Source of the DNA: a virus
IMG/VR virus record: IMGVR_UViG_3300044613_002874
Span: 1 to 43,273 of that record
Strand: one strand, 5' to 3'
Length of the DNA: 43,273 bases
Part shown: positions 15,592-25,199 of the stretch, piece after piece
Layout of the letters: every line of letters begins with the position of its first letter
Numbering within the stretch: the first letter of the stretch is position 1
Program-made: the position numbers and the translations under genes
The notes under the pieces: generated by a model
Seen by the model: only the letters and a program-made list of their open reading frames with translations
What the model was told of the DNA's origin: nothing
The model's database searches: none

Positions 15592-16983
15592 TTGCCAAGA
15601 TTAAGTATGTTTAAGCCGGAAAAGGGCAATAATTTTAAATTCATAGATCGACAAATTTCACGAATGTTCCAAGCCGGTGGAACCGATGTGTATGTTCATA
15701 AATTTTTAGGTACATCTAATAATATCGCTGGGTCTGCTGATCAACCAGTTTACACTGAAGATTCCCCCACAAACATTCAAGATCTATTACTTCTAGAAAA
15801 TAGAGATAGAAAATATGATCAAGAAATATACCGTATTAGAGGCTATTATAATGTCCAAAATATCGATTTCAATTTAAGTCAATTTGGTTTATTCATAGAT
15901 AATGATACATTATATATGACCGTTCATATTAATGATTTTATTAACTATGTAGGGAGAAAACCATTAAGTGGTGATGTAATGGAATTGCCACATTTAAAAG
16001 ATGATTTTGCCCTCAATGATTTTGATGTTAGTCTACCTAGATACTATGTAATTGAAGACGTCGGTAGGGCTAGTGAAGGATTTTCAGCAACATGGTATCC
16101 TCATTTATATAGATTAAGATTATCAAAAATAACAGATAGTCAACAATTCTCTGATATATTAGATTTACCAGCAAGTGATGGTTCTACACTAACTGTTAGA
16201 GATTTATTAAGTACCCGATCTAAAGAGTTGGAAATTAATGATGCCATATTAAATCAGGCAGAAGTAGATGCGCCATTTAGTGGGTATGAAACTCAACAAT
16301 TCTTTACGTTAGCTGTTGATAAAAATACTGGGGATACCATCATTCAAACCCCAGATAATTTACCAATAGATCCCAATACACCAGTTACTAATCATCGACC
16401 ATTACGATCTGGATATACTGGATATTTGTTAGGCGATGGCATTCCAGTAAATGGATTTGATTTTGGTACTGGAGTTCAATTTCCAGATAATCCACTAAAT
16501 GATGACTTTTTCTTACGGGTAGATTTTTTACCCAATAGATTGTTTAGATTTAATGGTAATAGTTGGTTGCGTGTCGAAGATAAAGTAAGAATGACTATGA
16601 CAAATAATGATAGCAGACAAACTTTGAAAACAAGTTTTATCAATAATCTTTCATACACTTATAATACTCCAGTTGGTACTGATATCGTAAAATTAGAAAT
16701 GGGTGATACCGAAGTTTTCACAAATATAAATTTTCAGACTGCATTATATGTTGTTATATCTTCAAATACAGTCAAATTAGAGTATGCATTTACTGATTTT
16801 CCTGATTTGTTTGATTCTTACACAGTCAATAACTCTGATAAATTAAAGATACTATTACCAATAATAGATAATACAATTCAAGAAATACCTTTTGATGGTG
16901 CTTGGAATGTTACGTTGTATAACTATAGAGAAGAACAGCGCCAAAGTTTATCAAAGGCGTTGCGTCCAGATGCCAACTTTTAA
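15592..16983 (+). CDS. gp14: Neck protein gp14, enlarged
   Basis: This 463-residue protein starts with TTG at 15592; GGAG lies 7 nt upstream, while the first in-frame ATG (15607) would be too far from it. The T4 gp14 pattern is present: residues about 65-115 cover ENRDRKYDQEIYRIRGYYNV, QFGLFIDNDTLYMTVHINDF, and then GDVMELPHL with LPRYYVIEDVGRASEGFS. T4 gp14 is 256 residues, so the C-terminal 200 residues are extra and include a Trp/Phe-rich piece (DFLPNRLFRFNGNSW). It works with gp13 to seal the neck. It is first in the only plus-strand operon of the window. Confidence 0.85.
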   Translation: MPRLSMFKPEKGNNFKFIDRQISRMFQAGGTDVYVHKFLGTSNNIAGSADQPVYTEDSPTNIQDLLLLENRDRKYDQEIYRIRGYYNVQNIDFNLSQFGLFIDNDTLYMTVHINDFINYVGRKPLSGDVMELPHLKDDFALNDFDVSLPRYYVIEDVGRASEGFSATWYPHLYRLRLSKITDSQQFSDILDLPASDGSTLTVRDLLSTRSKELEINDAILNQAEVDAPFSGYETQQFFTLAVDKNTGDTIIQTPDNLPIDPNTPVTNHRPLRSGYTGYLLGDGIPVNGFDFGTGVQFPDNPLNDDFFLRVDFLPNRLFRFNGNSWLRVEDKVRMTMTNNDSRQTLKTSFINNLSYTYNTPVGTDIVKLEMGDTEVFTNINFQTALYVVISSNTVKLEYAFTDFPDLFDSYTVNNSDKLKILLPIIDNTIQEIPFDGAWNVTLYNYREEQRQSLSKALRPDANF

Positions 16984-16994
16984 GGAGAGTAATC

Positions 16995-18479
16995 TTGCAA
17001 TTTTTTTATGATTCACAAATAAGACGATATATAACGCAGACAATTCGTGTCTTTAGTAATTTCGTAGTCAAATACAGTGATGGTTCATTGCACCGCGTTC
17101 CAGTTTTATATGGTGATGCTGACCGCCAAGTCGCAAATATTATGCGTCAAAATTCTGAGAATGCAGTAAACTCAGTCCCAAGAATTAGTATATATGTCAC
17201 AGAATTAAAAATGGATCGAGATAGAATGGCAGATGCCACTTATGTTGGTAAAGTTCATATAAGAGAGCGAGATGAATTTGCTGATGCTTATCAAACTTCA
17301 CAAGGTAGAACATATACGGTTGAAAGATTGATGCCAACCCCGTTCAGTTTAAAAATGAAAATAGATATATGGGCATCAAGCACTGATCAAAAATTGCAAA
17401 TTTTAGAACAAATATTAGTATTTTTCAACCCTAGCATGGAATTGCAAACATCTGATAATTTTATCGATTGGACTAGTTTAACAGTATTAAATTTAGATGA
17501 TATTACATGGACTAGTAGAACGGTCCCAACCGGAACTAATTTAACTATTGATGTTGCTACAATCACTGTTGATACACCAATATGGATAAGTCCACCAGTC
17601 AAAGTAAAACAGTTAGGTGTTATCACTAATATAATTGCAAATATTCATAAATCAAGCGATGCAAGTCCATATGGATACATTGATGGGTTAGGGGTAGACA
17701 CTACTGGACCAACTATTACTATGTCAGATATTATTACTAATAAACATATCACTATTTCAGAATATAATATTGCAGTTTACGGTAATAATGTTACATTACT
17801 CGATGAATACACTAATACTGTTCCACCAGAACCTTTTGGTTTACCAGATAATATTCCTAATCCAGTTAGTTGGGTTAAAATTTTGGATGGTTATAATGGC
17901 ACTTTTACGCCAGGAGTTAGTAGAATTTATTTACGTCAACCAGATGGATCAGAAATAGTCGGGACGGTTTCAATCGATGATATTACTCCATCCATATTAT
18001 TGGTAGAATGGGACCAAGATACATTGAACACAAATACTGGGATTGATAGCCAAGGTATTTTTGATTACAATCCTGGTTATAATTCAGGCGGAAATAGATC
18101 TGCTAGTCCGGGCACATTTGACGCAATTGTAAATCCGTTATCGTTTAATCCAAAACGACCAAACAATGAATCTGAAGATCAATTAATCGCTATAGGCACT
18201 CGATATTTAATAATTGAAGACATTGGTAATCGAATTAATACTGATGGACCTGATGGATGGAAGTCGTCTAATAACGAAGATTTTATTGCATTAGCTAACG
18301 ATATAATAGAATGGAATGGCACAGAATGGAATATTGTTTTTAATTCAATAAAAGAATCTGAATCAATGGTGTGGCAAACGAATATATACACAGGAATACA
18401 ATATTTATGGAATGGTATTTCTTGGAGTAAAAGCTTCGACGGCACGTATAGGTCAGGTTCATGGAAACTAATATTATAA
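16995..18479 (+). CDS. gp15: Tail terminator / proximal sheath stabiliser gp15, enlarged
   Basis: This 494-residue protein starts with TTG at 16995; AAGGAG lies 7 nt upstream. The N-terminal 230 residues match T4 gp15: FFYDSQIRRYITQTIRVFSN, HRVPVLYGDADRQVANIM, NSVPRISIYVTELKMDRDRM, then PTPFSLKMKIDIWASS and QILVFFNPSMELQT. This protein forms the ring that ends the tube and sheath and binds the neck. T4 gp15 is 272 residues; the C-terminal 220 residues here are extra and Trp-rich (IIEWNGTEWNIVF, YLWNGISWSKSF). Its last 19 nt overlap the Nudix gene. Confidence 0.88.
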   Translation: MQFFYDSQIRRYITQTIRVFSNFVVKYSDGSLHRVPVLYGDADRQVANIMRQNSENAVNSVPRISIYVTELKMDRDRMADATYVGKVHIRERDEFADAYQTSQGRTYTVERLMPTPFSLKMKIDIWASSTDQKLQILEQILVFFNPSMELQTSDNFIDWTSLTVLNLDDITWTSRTVPTGTNLTIDVATITVDTPIWISPPVKVKQLGVITNIIANIHKSSDASPYGYIDGLGVDTTGPTITMSDIITNKHITISEYNIAVYGNNVTLLDEYTNTVPPEPFGLPDNIPNPVSWVKILDGYNGTFTPGVSRIYLRQPDGSEIVGTVSIDDITPSILLVEWDQDTLNTNTGIDSQGIFDYNPGYNSGGNRSASPGTFDAIVNPLSFNPKRPNNESEDQLIAIGTRYLIIEDIGNRINTDGPDGWKSSNNEDFIALANDIIEWNGTEWNIVFNSIKESESMVWQTNIYTGIQYLWNGISWSKSFDGTYRSGSWKLIL

Positions 18480-18910
18480 AAGACAAAATAGTATGCAGTG
18501 GCGCACTGTTTTACGCAAAATCATCTCACAGGTTTCTTCTAATTCAGAAAGCAACTGGTAAACATCAAGGATCATGGGGGTTAGTTGGGGGGACTAATTT
18601 AATCGGTGAAAACCCTTGGCAAGGATTACAAAGAGAAGTAATAGAGGAAATCGGGTGTTTTCCAGATGTTTTGAAAACTATACCATTGGAAACATTTGTT
18701 TCCAATGATAAAGTATTTAATTTTCACACTTATTTATGTGTGGTAGATCATGAATTTATCCCATTACTCAGTCCAGAGCATATAGCATGGGCATGGTGTT
18801 CGATTGACTACGCACCAAAACCATTACACCAAGGTTTAAAGAATAGTTTCTCTAATAAAATTATGAGAACTAAACTTCAAACCATATTTGATATAATAGA
18901 TTTAATTTAA
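18461..18910 (+). CDS. Nudix hydrolase, possibly acting on a nucleotide sugar
   Basis: This 149-residue protein has a complete Nudix box: Gly44, Glu50, then REVIEEIG (58-65) in the spacing Gx5Ex7REUxEExG, so the metal-binding Glu residues are present. Nudix enzymes cleave nucleoside diphosphates linked to another group. The [20 protein letters not shown] segment and length recall the GDP-mannose hydrolase and NDP-sugar branch, but the substrate is not certain. It starts inside the gp15 end (19-nt overlap) with no strong ribosome binding site, so translation is probably coupled. Its 3' end overlaps the 3' end of the opposing glycosyltransferase gene by 9 nt. Confidence 0.88.
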   Translation: METNIIKDKIVCSGALFYAKSSHRFLLIQKATGKHQGSWGLVGGTNLIGENPWQGLQREVIEEIGCFPDVLKTIPLETFVSNDKVFNFHTYLCVVDHEFIPLLSPEHIAWAWCSIDYAPKPLHQGLKNSFSNKIMRTKLQTIFDIIDLI

Positions 18911-20059
18911 TAGTTGGTTTGACGAACTAATTGGATATTGTTTTTTTAGAAAATCCAAATTAGTTCGCGAATCATTCGGTTCATACCATCCATTACCAGT
19001 ATGAATATCAAGAACAGACTTGAAAAATTCTTCATACATGACAGCTACTCTATCAAGTGAAAAATTATTGATTGCCCATTCTCTACAATCATATGGACTT
19101 ATTTTATCAATATTTTTCGCAGCCCATGTGAAATGTTCAAATGTTTTGCATCTATAACCAGTAACTCCATGAATGTTATTCTCAGTGAATGCACCCCAAT
19201 CAGTTGTAATGGTTGGTGTACCAGATAACAAGCATTCAATTTGTACTCCACCAAATGGTTCATTATACATACTTGCGACAAATGCACCTTTTGCTTTAGA
19301 CATCAATTTTCTGCGAGTTTCAACATCGGCATATCCGATAACTTCAACATGTGATGGGATCTCTGTATAACCGCAATCTTGTAAAGAATTTTGTCCTGCC
19401 ACTAATAATTTAGCACCGATTGCTTCAGTAACTTGGATGGCAACATGAATTCCTTTCCCCTCATATACTCTTCCCAAAAATAGGAAATAATCATCTTTTT
19501 CTGCAGAAAAAGTAAAATCATCTGGATCGAAATAATTAGGAATTACAGTATCATACCAGCCTTGCTTACATGTACCAACTGACTCTAATCCATAGTATGC
19601 ATGGTAAATTGCATATGATTCAAATATTTTGTATCTTGCCCAATGTCCACCTGCATATCCAATACCAGGTTCAACACAAATTAAATCTTGGTGTGCATCA
19701 CAAATTGGTCTGGTGCCTGATCCCCAGAAAGGTAGAATAATATCTAATGGTTGTTTTCTGATTGCAATTTCACGAATTGCATTTTTATAGAATGTTTGAT
19801 ATGCATGATCACCAGTATCAAACTTAAAAAAATGTTTACGCCAATCATGATCACCATACGAAATTTTCCAATCTTCGGTCGAGAGTACATTAACATGTTC
19901 TGTACACTCTAAATCAGATTCTTCATGCCCATAATGAATAACAGTATGTCCTCTTTCTATCATCATTTTACTAAATTTTACTACTTTTTGGGTGTACGCA
20001 CATGCGACGTACTCTTTACTTGACACTGTATGTGGCAAGCCTAATATATGAAATCTCAT
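18902..20059 (-). CDS. Glycosyltransferase, GT4-type (GT-B fold)
   Basis: The chosen start is the ATG at 20059 ([14 protein letters not shown], 385 residues): it has GGAG 6 nt upstream and follows the oxygenase stop by 1 nt. An in-frame ATG at 20083 is possible but lacks such a site. The C-terminal domain has [19 protein letters not shown] (about 192-210), KLLVAGQ, and the EPFGGVQIE (267-275) E-x7-E motif that binds the donor nucleotide in GT4 enzymes, followed by [14 protein letters not shown]. It transfers a sugar from a nucleotide donor; the acceptor is unknown. It is paired with the oxygenase, directly downstream of two collagen-like fibre genes. Confidence 0.9.
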   Translation of the reverse strand: MRFHILGLPHTVSSKEYVACAYTQKVVKFSKMMIERGHTVIHYGHEESDLECTEHVNVLSTEDWKISYGDHDWRKHFFKFDTGDHAYQTFYKNAIREIAIRKQPLDIILPFWGSGTRPICDAHQDLICVEPGIGYAGGHWARYKIFESYAIYHAYYGLESVGTCKQGWYDTVIPNYFDPDDFTFSAEKDDYFLFLGRVYEGKGIHVAIQVTEAIGAKLLVAGQNSLQDCGYTEIPSHVEVIGYADVETRRKLMSKAKGAFVASMYNEPFGGVQIECLLSGTPTITTDWGAFTENNIHGVTGYRCKTFEHFTWAAKNIDKISPYDCREWAINNFSLDRVAVMYEEFFKSVLDIHTGNGWYEPNDSRTNLDFLKKQYPISSSNQLLN

Positions 20060-20060
20060 T

Positions 20061-20636
20061 TTATCTCCATTTTGGACCGTCAAACCAACAGGCTAAACTA
20101 TACCGGATGCCTCTGGTTACTTGAGTTGCTTGATGTAATATAAAGGAAGGAAAAAATACGACAGAACCTTGATTTCTAATATCATCTGGACTGGGATGGG
20201 CACCAACGTCAATGAATTCTAGATTACCCCCATCATACTCTCCCGGGTCAGAAAGTTGCACAACTGCTGTTATTTTTCTATGATATTCTGGATCATTATT
20301 TAACCAAAAAACATCATGATGTTTTTTATATTCACCCAAATATGAAGAGTCATATTCAGCTAATTGAATATAATCCATTTTTGATATGTGTACTTTAAAC
20401 CATTGATCATTTGCTTCAACGGCCATTTTCCACATTGCATCAAAAAGAAATGCAAAATCAGGATTTGTTTTTTGTATAAAACGAACTTTAGATCTTCGCC
20501 AGTTATTATCAACATGGCCATTATTTAACCCGATTATTGCATCTTGGACAGGCAATTGCAACCCAAGTTCTAATATTTTAGCACATGTTTCTCGATCAAA
20601 ATATCGATTATAATAACACCATTCACCTTTCATCAT
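20061..20636 (-). CDS. 2-oxoglutarate/Fe(II)-dependent oxygenase, prolyl-hydroxylase-like (PKHD type)
   Basis: This 191-residue protein has the double-stranded beta-helix oxygenase signature: H106-x-D108 (YKKHHDVFW), a core YDGGNLEF strand, the distal His168 (FPSFILHQ), and Arg178 ([11 protein letters not shown]) for 2-oxoglutarate binding. The order and spacing fit the PKHD/P4H family, which hydroxylates Pro or other residues. Starts at 20636 and 20633 are both possible; AAAGGG suits the second better. It lies behind a perfect sigma-70 promoter and just after two collagen-like fibre genes, and is co-transcribed with the glycosyltransferase. Proteins with Gly-x-y repeats are the obvious neighbouring substrate, but this is inference. 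Confidence 0.9.
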   Translation of the reverse strand: MMKGEWCYYNRYFDRETCAKILELGLQLPVQDAIIGLNNGHVDNNWRRSKVRFIQKTNPDFAFLFDAMWKMAVEANDQWFKVHISKMDYIQLAEYDSSYLGEYKKHHDVFWLNNDPEYHRKITAVVQLSDPGEYDGGNLEFIDVGAHPSPDDIRNQGSVVFFPSFILHQATQVTRGIRYSLACWFDGPKWR

Positions 20637-20652
20637 TCACCCTTTATAAAAT

Positions 20653-20683
20653 ACATTATACCTGACATCAGGTATAATGTCAA
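20653..20683 (-). promoter_or_regulatory. Perfect sigma-70 promoter containing a 28-bp operator-like palindrome
   Basis: On the minus strand TTGACA (20678-20683) and TATAAT (20655-20660) are exactly 17 nt apart. The interval 20653-20680 is also a perfect inverted repeat: 13-bp arms ACATTATACCTGA and their complement, separated by 2 nt, covering the -35 end, the spacer and the -10 box. It lies between the last fibre gene and the oxygenase. A dimeric repressor bound there would block RNA polymerase. As RNA it could also fold, but no T run follows on the minus strand. Confidence 0.85.
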
Positions 20684-20687
20684 CTAT

Positions 20688-22922
20688 TTATTTCTCAAAA
20701 AATGACTTGATAAAATTTATTTGTATCTGGCGTTCTTTAACAGCTTGTAATAACAAGGGTATTATTTTTTCGTATTGCACAGTTAGATAGTTTTCACCAG
20801 ATTTGCTATTTTCATACTGATCCATATCAAAGGGGGCTATTGAAATAACTTCGGGCAATACTGATTGTACCTCTTGTGCAATAACTCCAACTTGAGAGTT
20901 GTAATCTTTATAACCGAAATTTTCCGCAAATTTATTTTGCGTGAATTTAATACCACGAATGGAATTTACCATTTCTAATGCATTTTCTATTTCAACAATA
21001 TTATCTTTCAATCGTCTATCAGAATATCCATAATAACCCGTAATATCATCAGTTGCCACTATGGTTCCTCCAGTTGCTAATGGTGCTCTACCAACTCCCA
21101 ACGCAAATAATTGTGGAGTATCGGTCGTCGTCAACGGTCCAGACGCACCAGTAGATCCAGTAGATCCGGTAGATCCGGTAGGACCAGATGCCCCAGTAGA
21201 ACCAGTAGAACCAGTAGATCCGGTAGGACCAGATGCCCCAGTAGAACCAGTAGATCCGGTAATTCCGGTAGGACCAATTAGACCAGATGGTCCTGCCCCA
21301 GCATATTTCATACCAGGGTCACCATCTGATCCCTGTTGTCCTTGTGATGCTATTGTAGATGATTGGACTCCTATTAATCCTATCAATCCGTAGCCACCAG
21401 TTGAGCCTTGTGTTCCTGAGTTCCCAGTAAATCCAGTAATTCCTAGTGGACCAGTTGCGCCAGTTGCGCCAGATGCTCCTTGAATTCCAACTTGAATTAC
21501 TCCTGATGCACCTTGAAGACCGGTTAATCCATCTACCCCAGCATCTCCTTGAACACCAATTGATTCCGGACCGGTTGCACCTGGTAAACCTGCAGGTGAT
21601 GATGCCCCACGAACACCAGTAGCACCAGGTGGGCCAGATAATCCATCTCCACCAGGTCCAGATAACCCGGTTATACCTTGTTCTCCGATATAACCAGAAC
21701 TCCCTGTCATTCCAATACCAGATGATCCAAATGATCCATTCGGGCCTTGCGGTCCGGTAGCACCATTAAATACTGAATTAGTTACCCCTTGTATACCTTG
21801 CGGCCCAGATGCACCAGATGCACCGGTTGATCCTCTGTATCCTAAACTACCAGCAGACAAATATGGTGAACCAGAAGCACCGTCTTGACCAATAATTCCA
21901 TCTTCGCCAATGTAACCAGTAGGACCAGACGCACCTAATCCTCCAGCCCCAGATGCACCAATTCCTAAATCCCCCGGTAATCCAGTTTCACCTATTAGAC
22001 CTATAACACCAGTTGCTCCTATTCCTGGGTGACCGATTTCTCCAGGTATACCAATTACCCCATTTGCACCAGTTGCCCCATTAACTAATGGTCCTGTCCC
22101 CCCAGGTGTACCAATCACCCCAGTTGCGCCTGTTGCCCCAGCTACATTTGTTACACCAATCGCATCGCTTGCAGATCCCTTTATACCTTGCGTTCCAGAA
22201 AATCCTTGTATTCCATTTTCACCAGTTGCCCCAATATTATAACCACCAGAAGCACCCATCATGCCATGTATCCCAGTGGCGCCTGGTAACCTAGTTACAC
22301 CAGTTGCCCCAATATGACCATCTCCAGAAATACCAGGTAATCCGGTTGCACCTTTAAATCCGGTGGATCCAAATTCACCTGTAATTTGTATTCCAGTAGC
22401 ACCAAGTGCACCCTTAACACCAGTCGCGCCAGTCGCTCCTTGGACATTAATGACTCCAGCTGAACCTTTTGGACCGGTTGATCCGATTGGACCGGTTGCA
22501 CCAGATGCTCCTCGCGACCCAGATGCTCCACGGGTAGGTCTACCATAAAATCCTGCTAATCCAGTTGGTCCAACTACACCGGTTATTCCATTTAAACCGG
22601 TAGTCCCAATAGCTGATTGTCCAATAATCCCAATGTATCCTGTTGAACCAGCTGTTCCTATTTTACCAAGGTAGCCAGTTGAGCCAGTTGCACCGGTTGC
22701 ACCTGTTGATCCGGTGGATCCATGAGGTCCACTGGAAGATATTCCAAGTAACCCTATATAACCAGTTGATCCAGACGCTCCTTGTGGTCCAGACGATCCA
22801 CGAGGCCCTGTAGATCCAATAAATGGAGAATGATTACCAACCCAATTTCCATTTTCATCAATAACCTTGGTGTTACCAACCGTTAATCCATATTCAATAC
22901 CAAAATTTTTATTTTCTGTCAT
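20688..22922 (-). CDS. Collagen-like tail fibre with C-terminal S74 chaperone domain (second copy)
   Basis: This 744-residue protein has a short N-terminal domain ([20 protein letters not shown]), a long Gly-x-y region (about 36-600) of less regular triplets than its neighbour ([23 protein letters not shown]), then the S74 intramolecular chaperone: [40 protein letters not shown] and a terminal coiled coil. In that family the domain trimerises the fibre and cuts itself off before the Ser of the SD-x-RLK motif. It overlaps the upstream paralogue by 14 nt. The start (ATG at 22922) has no clear Shine-Dalgarno sequence, so translation is probably coupled. A 45-bp repeat lies near the end of the collagen part. 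Confidence 0.9.
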   Translation of the reverse strand: MTENKNFGIEYGLTVGNTKVIDENGNWVGNHSPFIGSTGPRGSSGPQGASGSTGYIGLLGISSSGPHGSTGSTGATGATGSTGYLGKIGTAGSTGYIGIIGQSAIGTTGLNGITGVVGPTGLAGFYGRPTRGASGSRGASGATGPIGSTGPKGSAGVINVQGATGATGVKGALGATGIQITGEFGSTGFKGATGLPGISGDGHIGATGVTRLPGATGIHGMMGASGGYNIGATGENGIQGFSGTQGIKGSASDAIGVTNVAGATGATGVIGTPGGTGPLVNGATGANGVIGIPGEIGHPGIGATGVIGLIGETGLPGDLGIGASGAGGLGASGPTGYIGEDGIIGQDGASGSPYLSAGSLGYRGSTGASGASGPQGIQGVTNSVFNGATGPQGPNGSFGSSGIGMTGSSGYIGEQGITGLSGPGGDGLSGPPGATGVRGASSPAGLPGATGPESIGVQGDAGVDGLTGLQGASGVIQVGIQGASGATGATGPLGITGFTGNSGTQGSTGGYGLIGLIGVQSSTIASQGQQGSDGDPGMKYAGAGPSGLIGPTGITGSTGSTGASGPTGSTGSTGSTGASGPTGSTGSTGSTGASGPLTTTDTPQLFALGVGRAPLATGGTIVATDDITGYYGYSDRRLKDNIVEIENALEMVNSIRGIKFTQNKFAENFGYKDYNSQVGVIAQEVQSVLPEVISIAPFDMDQYENSKSGENYLTVQYEKIIPLLLQAVKERQIQINFIKSFFEK
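21136..21270 (-). repeat. Three tandem 45-bp repeats in the second collagen-like fibre
   Basis: Units at 21136-21180, 21181-21225 and 21226-21270 are nearly identical and encode the 15-residue block [15 protein letters not shown] with small changes. They keep the Gly-x-y frame, so gain or loss of a unit would change fibre length without a frameshift. Confidence 0.85.
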
Positions 22923-25182
22923 GTTTGTTCACAAAATCAAGTAGTATATTTATTTCAGTATTTTGTTCTTTAATAGCTTGAATTAGTAATGGTACTAATT
23001 TTTCATACTGAACAGTTAAATAATTATCCCCGGTTATACTATTTCCATAATAATCCATGTCAAATGGGGCTAATGATACAGCTTCCGGTAATACTTTTTG
23101 TATTTCTTGTGCTATAACTCCTACTTGTGGTTTATAATTATTATATCCGAATCGTTCTGCATATGAATTTTGTGTAAATCTTACACCCCTGATTTCGTTT
23201 AATAATTCAGTTGCATTTTCAATTTCTTTGACATTTTCTTTTAATCGTTTGTCCGAATAGTATGCATATATGTTATTTGTTGCAACAATAGTCCCGACCG
23301 TAGCTAATGCACCTGTCCCAACCCCTAATGAATTTACCTGAGCACTAGTCGCACCTGGAAATAACCCAGGTGAACCCGGTGATCCGCCTGCACCCGGTGA
23401 TCCGCCAGGACCTAGTGGACCGGTTGCACCAGATGATCCATTTGCTCCGGGTGATCCAGGATTCCCAATACCACCAGGAGATCCGCCAGGACCTAGTGGG
23501 CCGGTTGCACCGGTTGATCCGGTTGATCCGATTGGACCTGTTGCACCTGGATTTCCTTTTGGGCCGGTTGCACCAGTAGATCCAATAGGGCCGGTTGCAC
23601 CCGGATCTCCTTTTGGGCCAGAAGCACCAGTAGAACCCTGGGGGCCGGTTGCACCACTAGCGCCAGATGATCCAGGCAGACCTTGTAGCCCTTGGCTTCC
23701 CTGTGGACCAGTAGTTCCTGGGGCACCAGTTGGACCCAATGGACCAGATGCCCCGGTTGAACCACGTGGACCGGTAGCTCCGGTAGCTCCTGTTGGACCG
23801 ACTGGTCCACGTGGGCCGGTTGCACCAATCCCGGTAGGACCTGTTGCACCAGTAGATCCTGTTGATCCAGATGATCCCAATGGCCCGGTTGCACCAGATG
23901 CACCTGTGGAACCTCTTGGACCTGTTGCACCAGATGCCCCGGTTGATCCCAATGGCCCGGTTGCACCAGATGCACCTTGAGGCCCGGTTGCACCTGTTGA
24001 GCCAGTCGATCCGGTTGGACCTGTTGCACCAGATGCACCTGGTTGACCAGTTAACCCTTGTAATCCCTGTGGACCTGTTGCACCTGTTGCACCAGGATCA
24101 CCCAATGGACCAGATGCACCTTGAGCACCACTGGCACCCGTTGATCCTTGTGGCCCGGTTGCACCTGTCGGTCCTTGTGGTCCAGTTGAACCAGATGCAC
24201 CTTGAGCACCACTGGCACCTTGCGGCCCGGTTGATCCAGATGCACCGGTTGATCCAATAGGACCGGTTGATCCAGATGCACCTTGAGGTCCAGTAGACCC
24301 AGATGCTCCCGTTGATCCGGTTGGACCATTTGGTCCGGTTGATCCAATAGGACCGGTTGATCCAGATGCACCTTGTGGGCCGGTGGCTCCTGTTGCACCA
24401 GGATCCCCAATCGGTCCGGTTGAACCAGATGCACCTTGAATACCAGAAGCACCTTGAGGTCCGGTTGATCCTAACGGGCCGGTTGATCCAGAAGCACCCT
24501 GTGGCCCGGTGGCACCGGTGGCACCCTGTGGGCCGGTGGCACCGGTTGAACCAGTATTGCCCAGTGGCCCGGTGGCACCGGAAGCACCTTGTGGGCCGGT
24601 GGCACCGGAAGCTCCAGTTGACCCTTGAGGACCAGTTGATCCAGAAGCACCTTGAGGACCAGTTGACCCAGACGCACCTTGAGGACCAGTTGAACCAGTA
24701 GCCCCGGAAGCACCTTGAGGGCCAGTTGATCCTCGCAATCCAACTATACCTTGTAATCCTTGAGCACCGGTTGCACCGGTTGCTGCATCAGCACCTCTAA
24801 CACCGGTAGCACCAATAGGTCCAGTCGAACCAGATGCACCAGTTGATCCCATGGGTCCAGTCGAACCAGATGCTCCGATTGGACCCGTTGATCCAATCGG
24901 CCCAGTTGACCCAGACGCACCTTTTGTTCCCGAAGCACCGGGTTTTCCCAGGATACCTTGTGATCCGGTTGCGCCAATAGGTCCAGTAGCACCAGATGCA
25001 CCAGTTGATCCTTTAACACCCGATGCACCGTTAATGCCAGTATATCCACGTGGACCAGTTGATCCAGGGGCACCAACAAGTCCTTCTGGAGGGCCTATCC
25101 ATTCACCAAGGGAATTTATTACCGATGTTTCACCAACTGTTAACCCATTTTTTATATTGAATGTTTTGTTATTTGTAGTCAA
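22909..25182 (-). CDS. Collagen-like tail fibre with C-terminal S74 chaperone domain (first copy)
   Basis: The frame starts with TTG at 25182 ([17 protein letters not shown]), with AGGGGA about 9 nt upstream; no in-frame ATG fits better. Residues about 36-610 are almost unbroken Gly-x-y triplets, dominated by [12 protein letters not shown] and GPI, with a few GPK and GDP. Residues 611-757 include [20 protein letters not shown] with the predicted self-cleavage Ser643, then [17 protein letters not shown] and a coiled coil. Thr and Ser are very frequent in the triplets, as in bacterial collagens that carry O-linked sugars. The role is probably a trimeric, rope-like fibre for host contact. The DNA of this region is highly repetitive. 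Confidence 0.92.
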   Translation of the reverse strand: MTTNNKTFNIKNGLTVGETSVINSLGEWIGPPEGLVGAPGSTGPRGYTGINGASGVKGSTGASGATGPIGATGSQGILGKPGASGTKGASGSTGPIGSTGPIGASGSTGPMGSTGASGSTGPIGATGVRGADAATGATGAQGLQGIVGLRGSTGPQGASGATGSTGPQGASGSTGPQGASGSTGPQGSTGASGATGPQGASGATGPLGNTGSTGATGPQGATGATGPQGASGSTGPLGSTGPQGASGIQGASGSTGPIGDPGATGATGPQGASGSTGPIGSTGPNGPTGSTGASGSTGPQGASGSTGPIGSTGASGSTGPQGASGAQGASGSTGPQGPTGATGPQGSTGASGAQGASGPLGDPGATGATGPQGLQGLTGQPGASGATGPTGSTGSTGATGPQGASGATGPLGSTGASGATGPRGSTGASGATGPLGSSGSTGSTGATGPTGIGATGPRGPVGPTGATGATGPRGSTGASGPLGPTGAPGTTGPQGSQGLQGLPGSSGASGATGPQGSTGASGPKGDPGATGPIGSTGATGPKGNPGATGPIGSTGSTGATGPLGPGGSPGGIGNPGSPGANGSSGATGPLGPGGSPGAGGSPGSPGLFPGATSAQVNSLGVGTGALATVGTIVATNNIYAYYSDKRLKENVKEIENATELLNEIRGVRFTQNSYAERFGYNNYKPQVGVIAQEIQKVLPEAVSLAPFDMDYYGNSITGDNYLTVQYEKLVPLLIQAIKEQNTEINILLDFVNKHDRK

Positions 25183-25199
25183 GGTTCATTGTCCCCTTT

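Noticed and set aside
21100-25080. Dense short direct repeats resembling an array
   Set aside because: The units are coding triplets in frame with no conserved spacer-repeat pattern, so this is not a CRISPR array.
20700-25100. Long open frames on the plus strand and in other minus frames, Pro/Asp-rich or Leu/His/Gln-rich
   Set aside because: They are by-products of the repetitive Gly-x-y coding sequence; they have no ribosome binding sites and no plausible protein composition.
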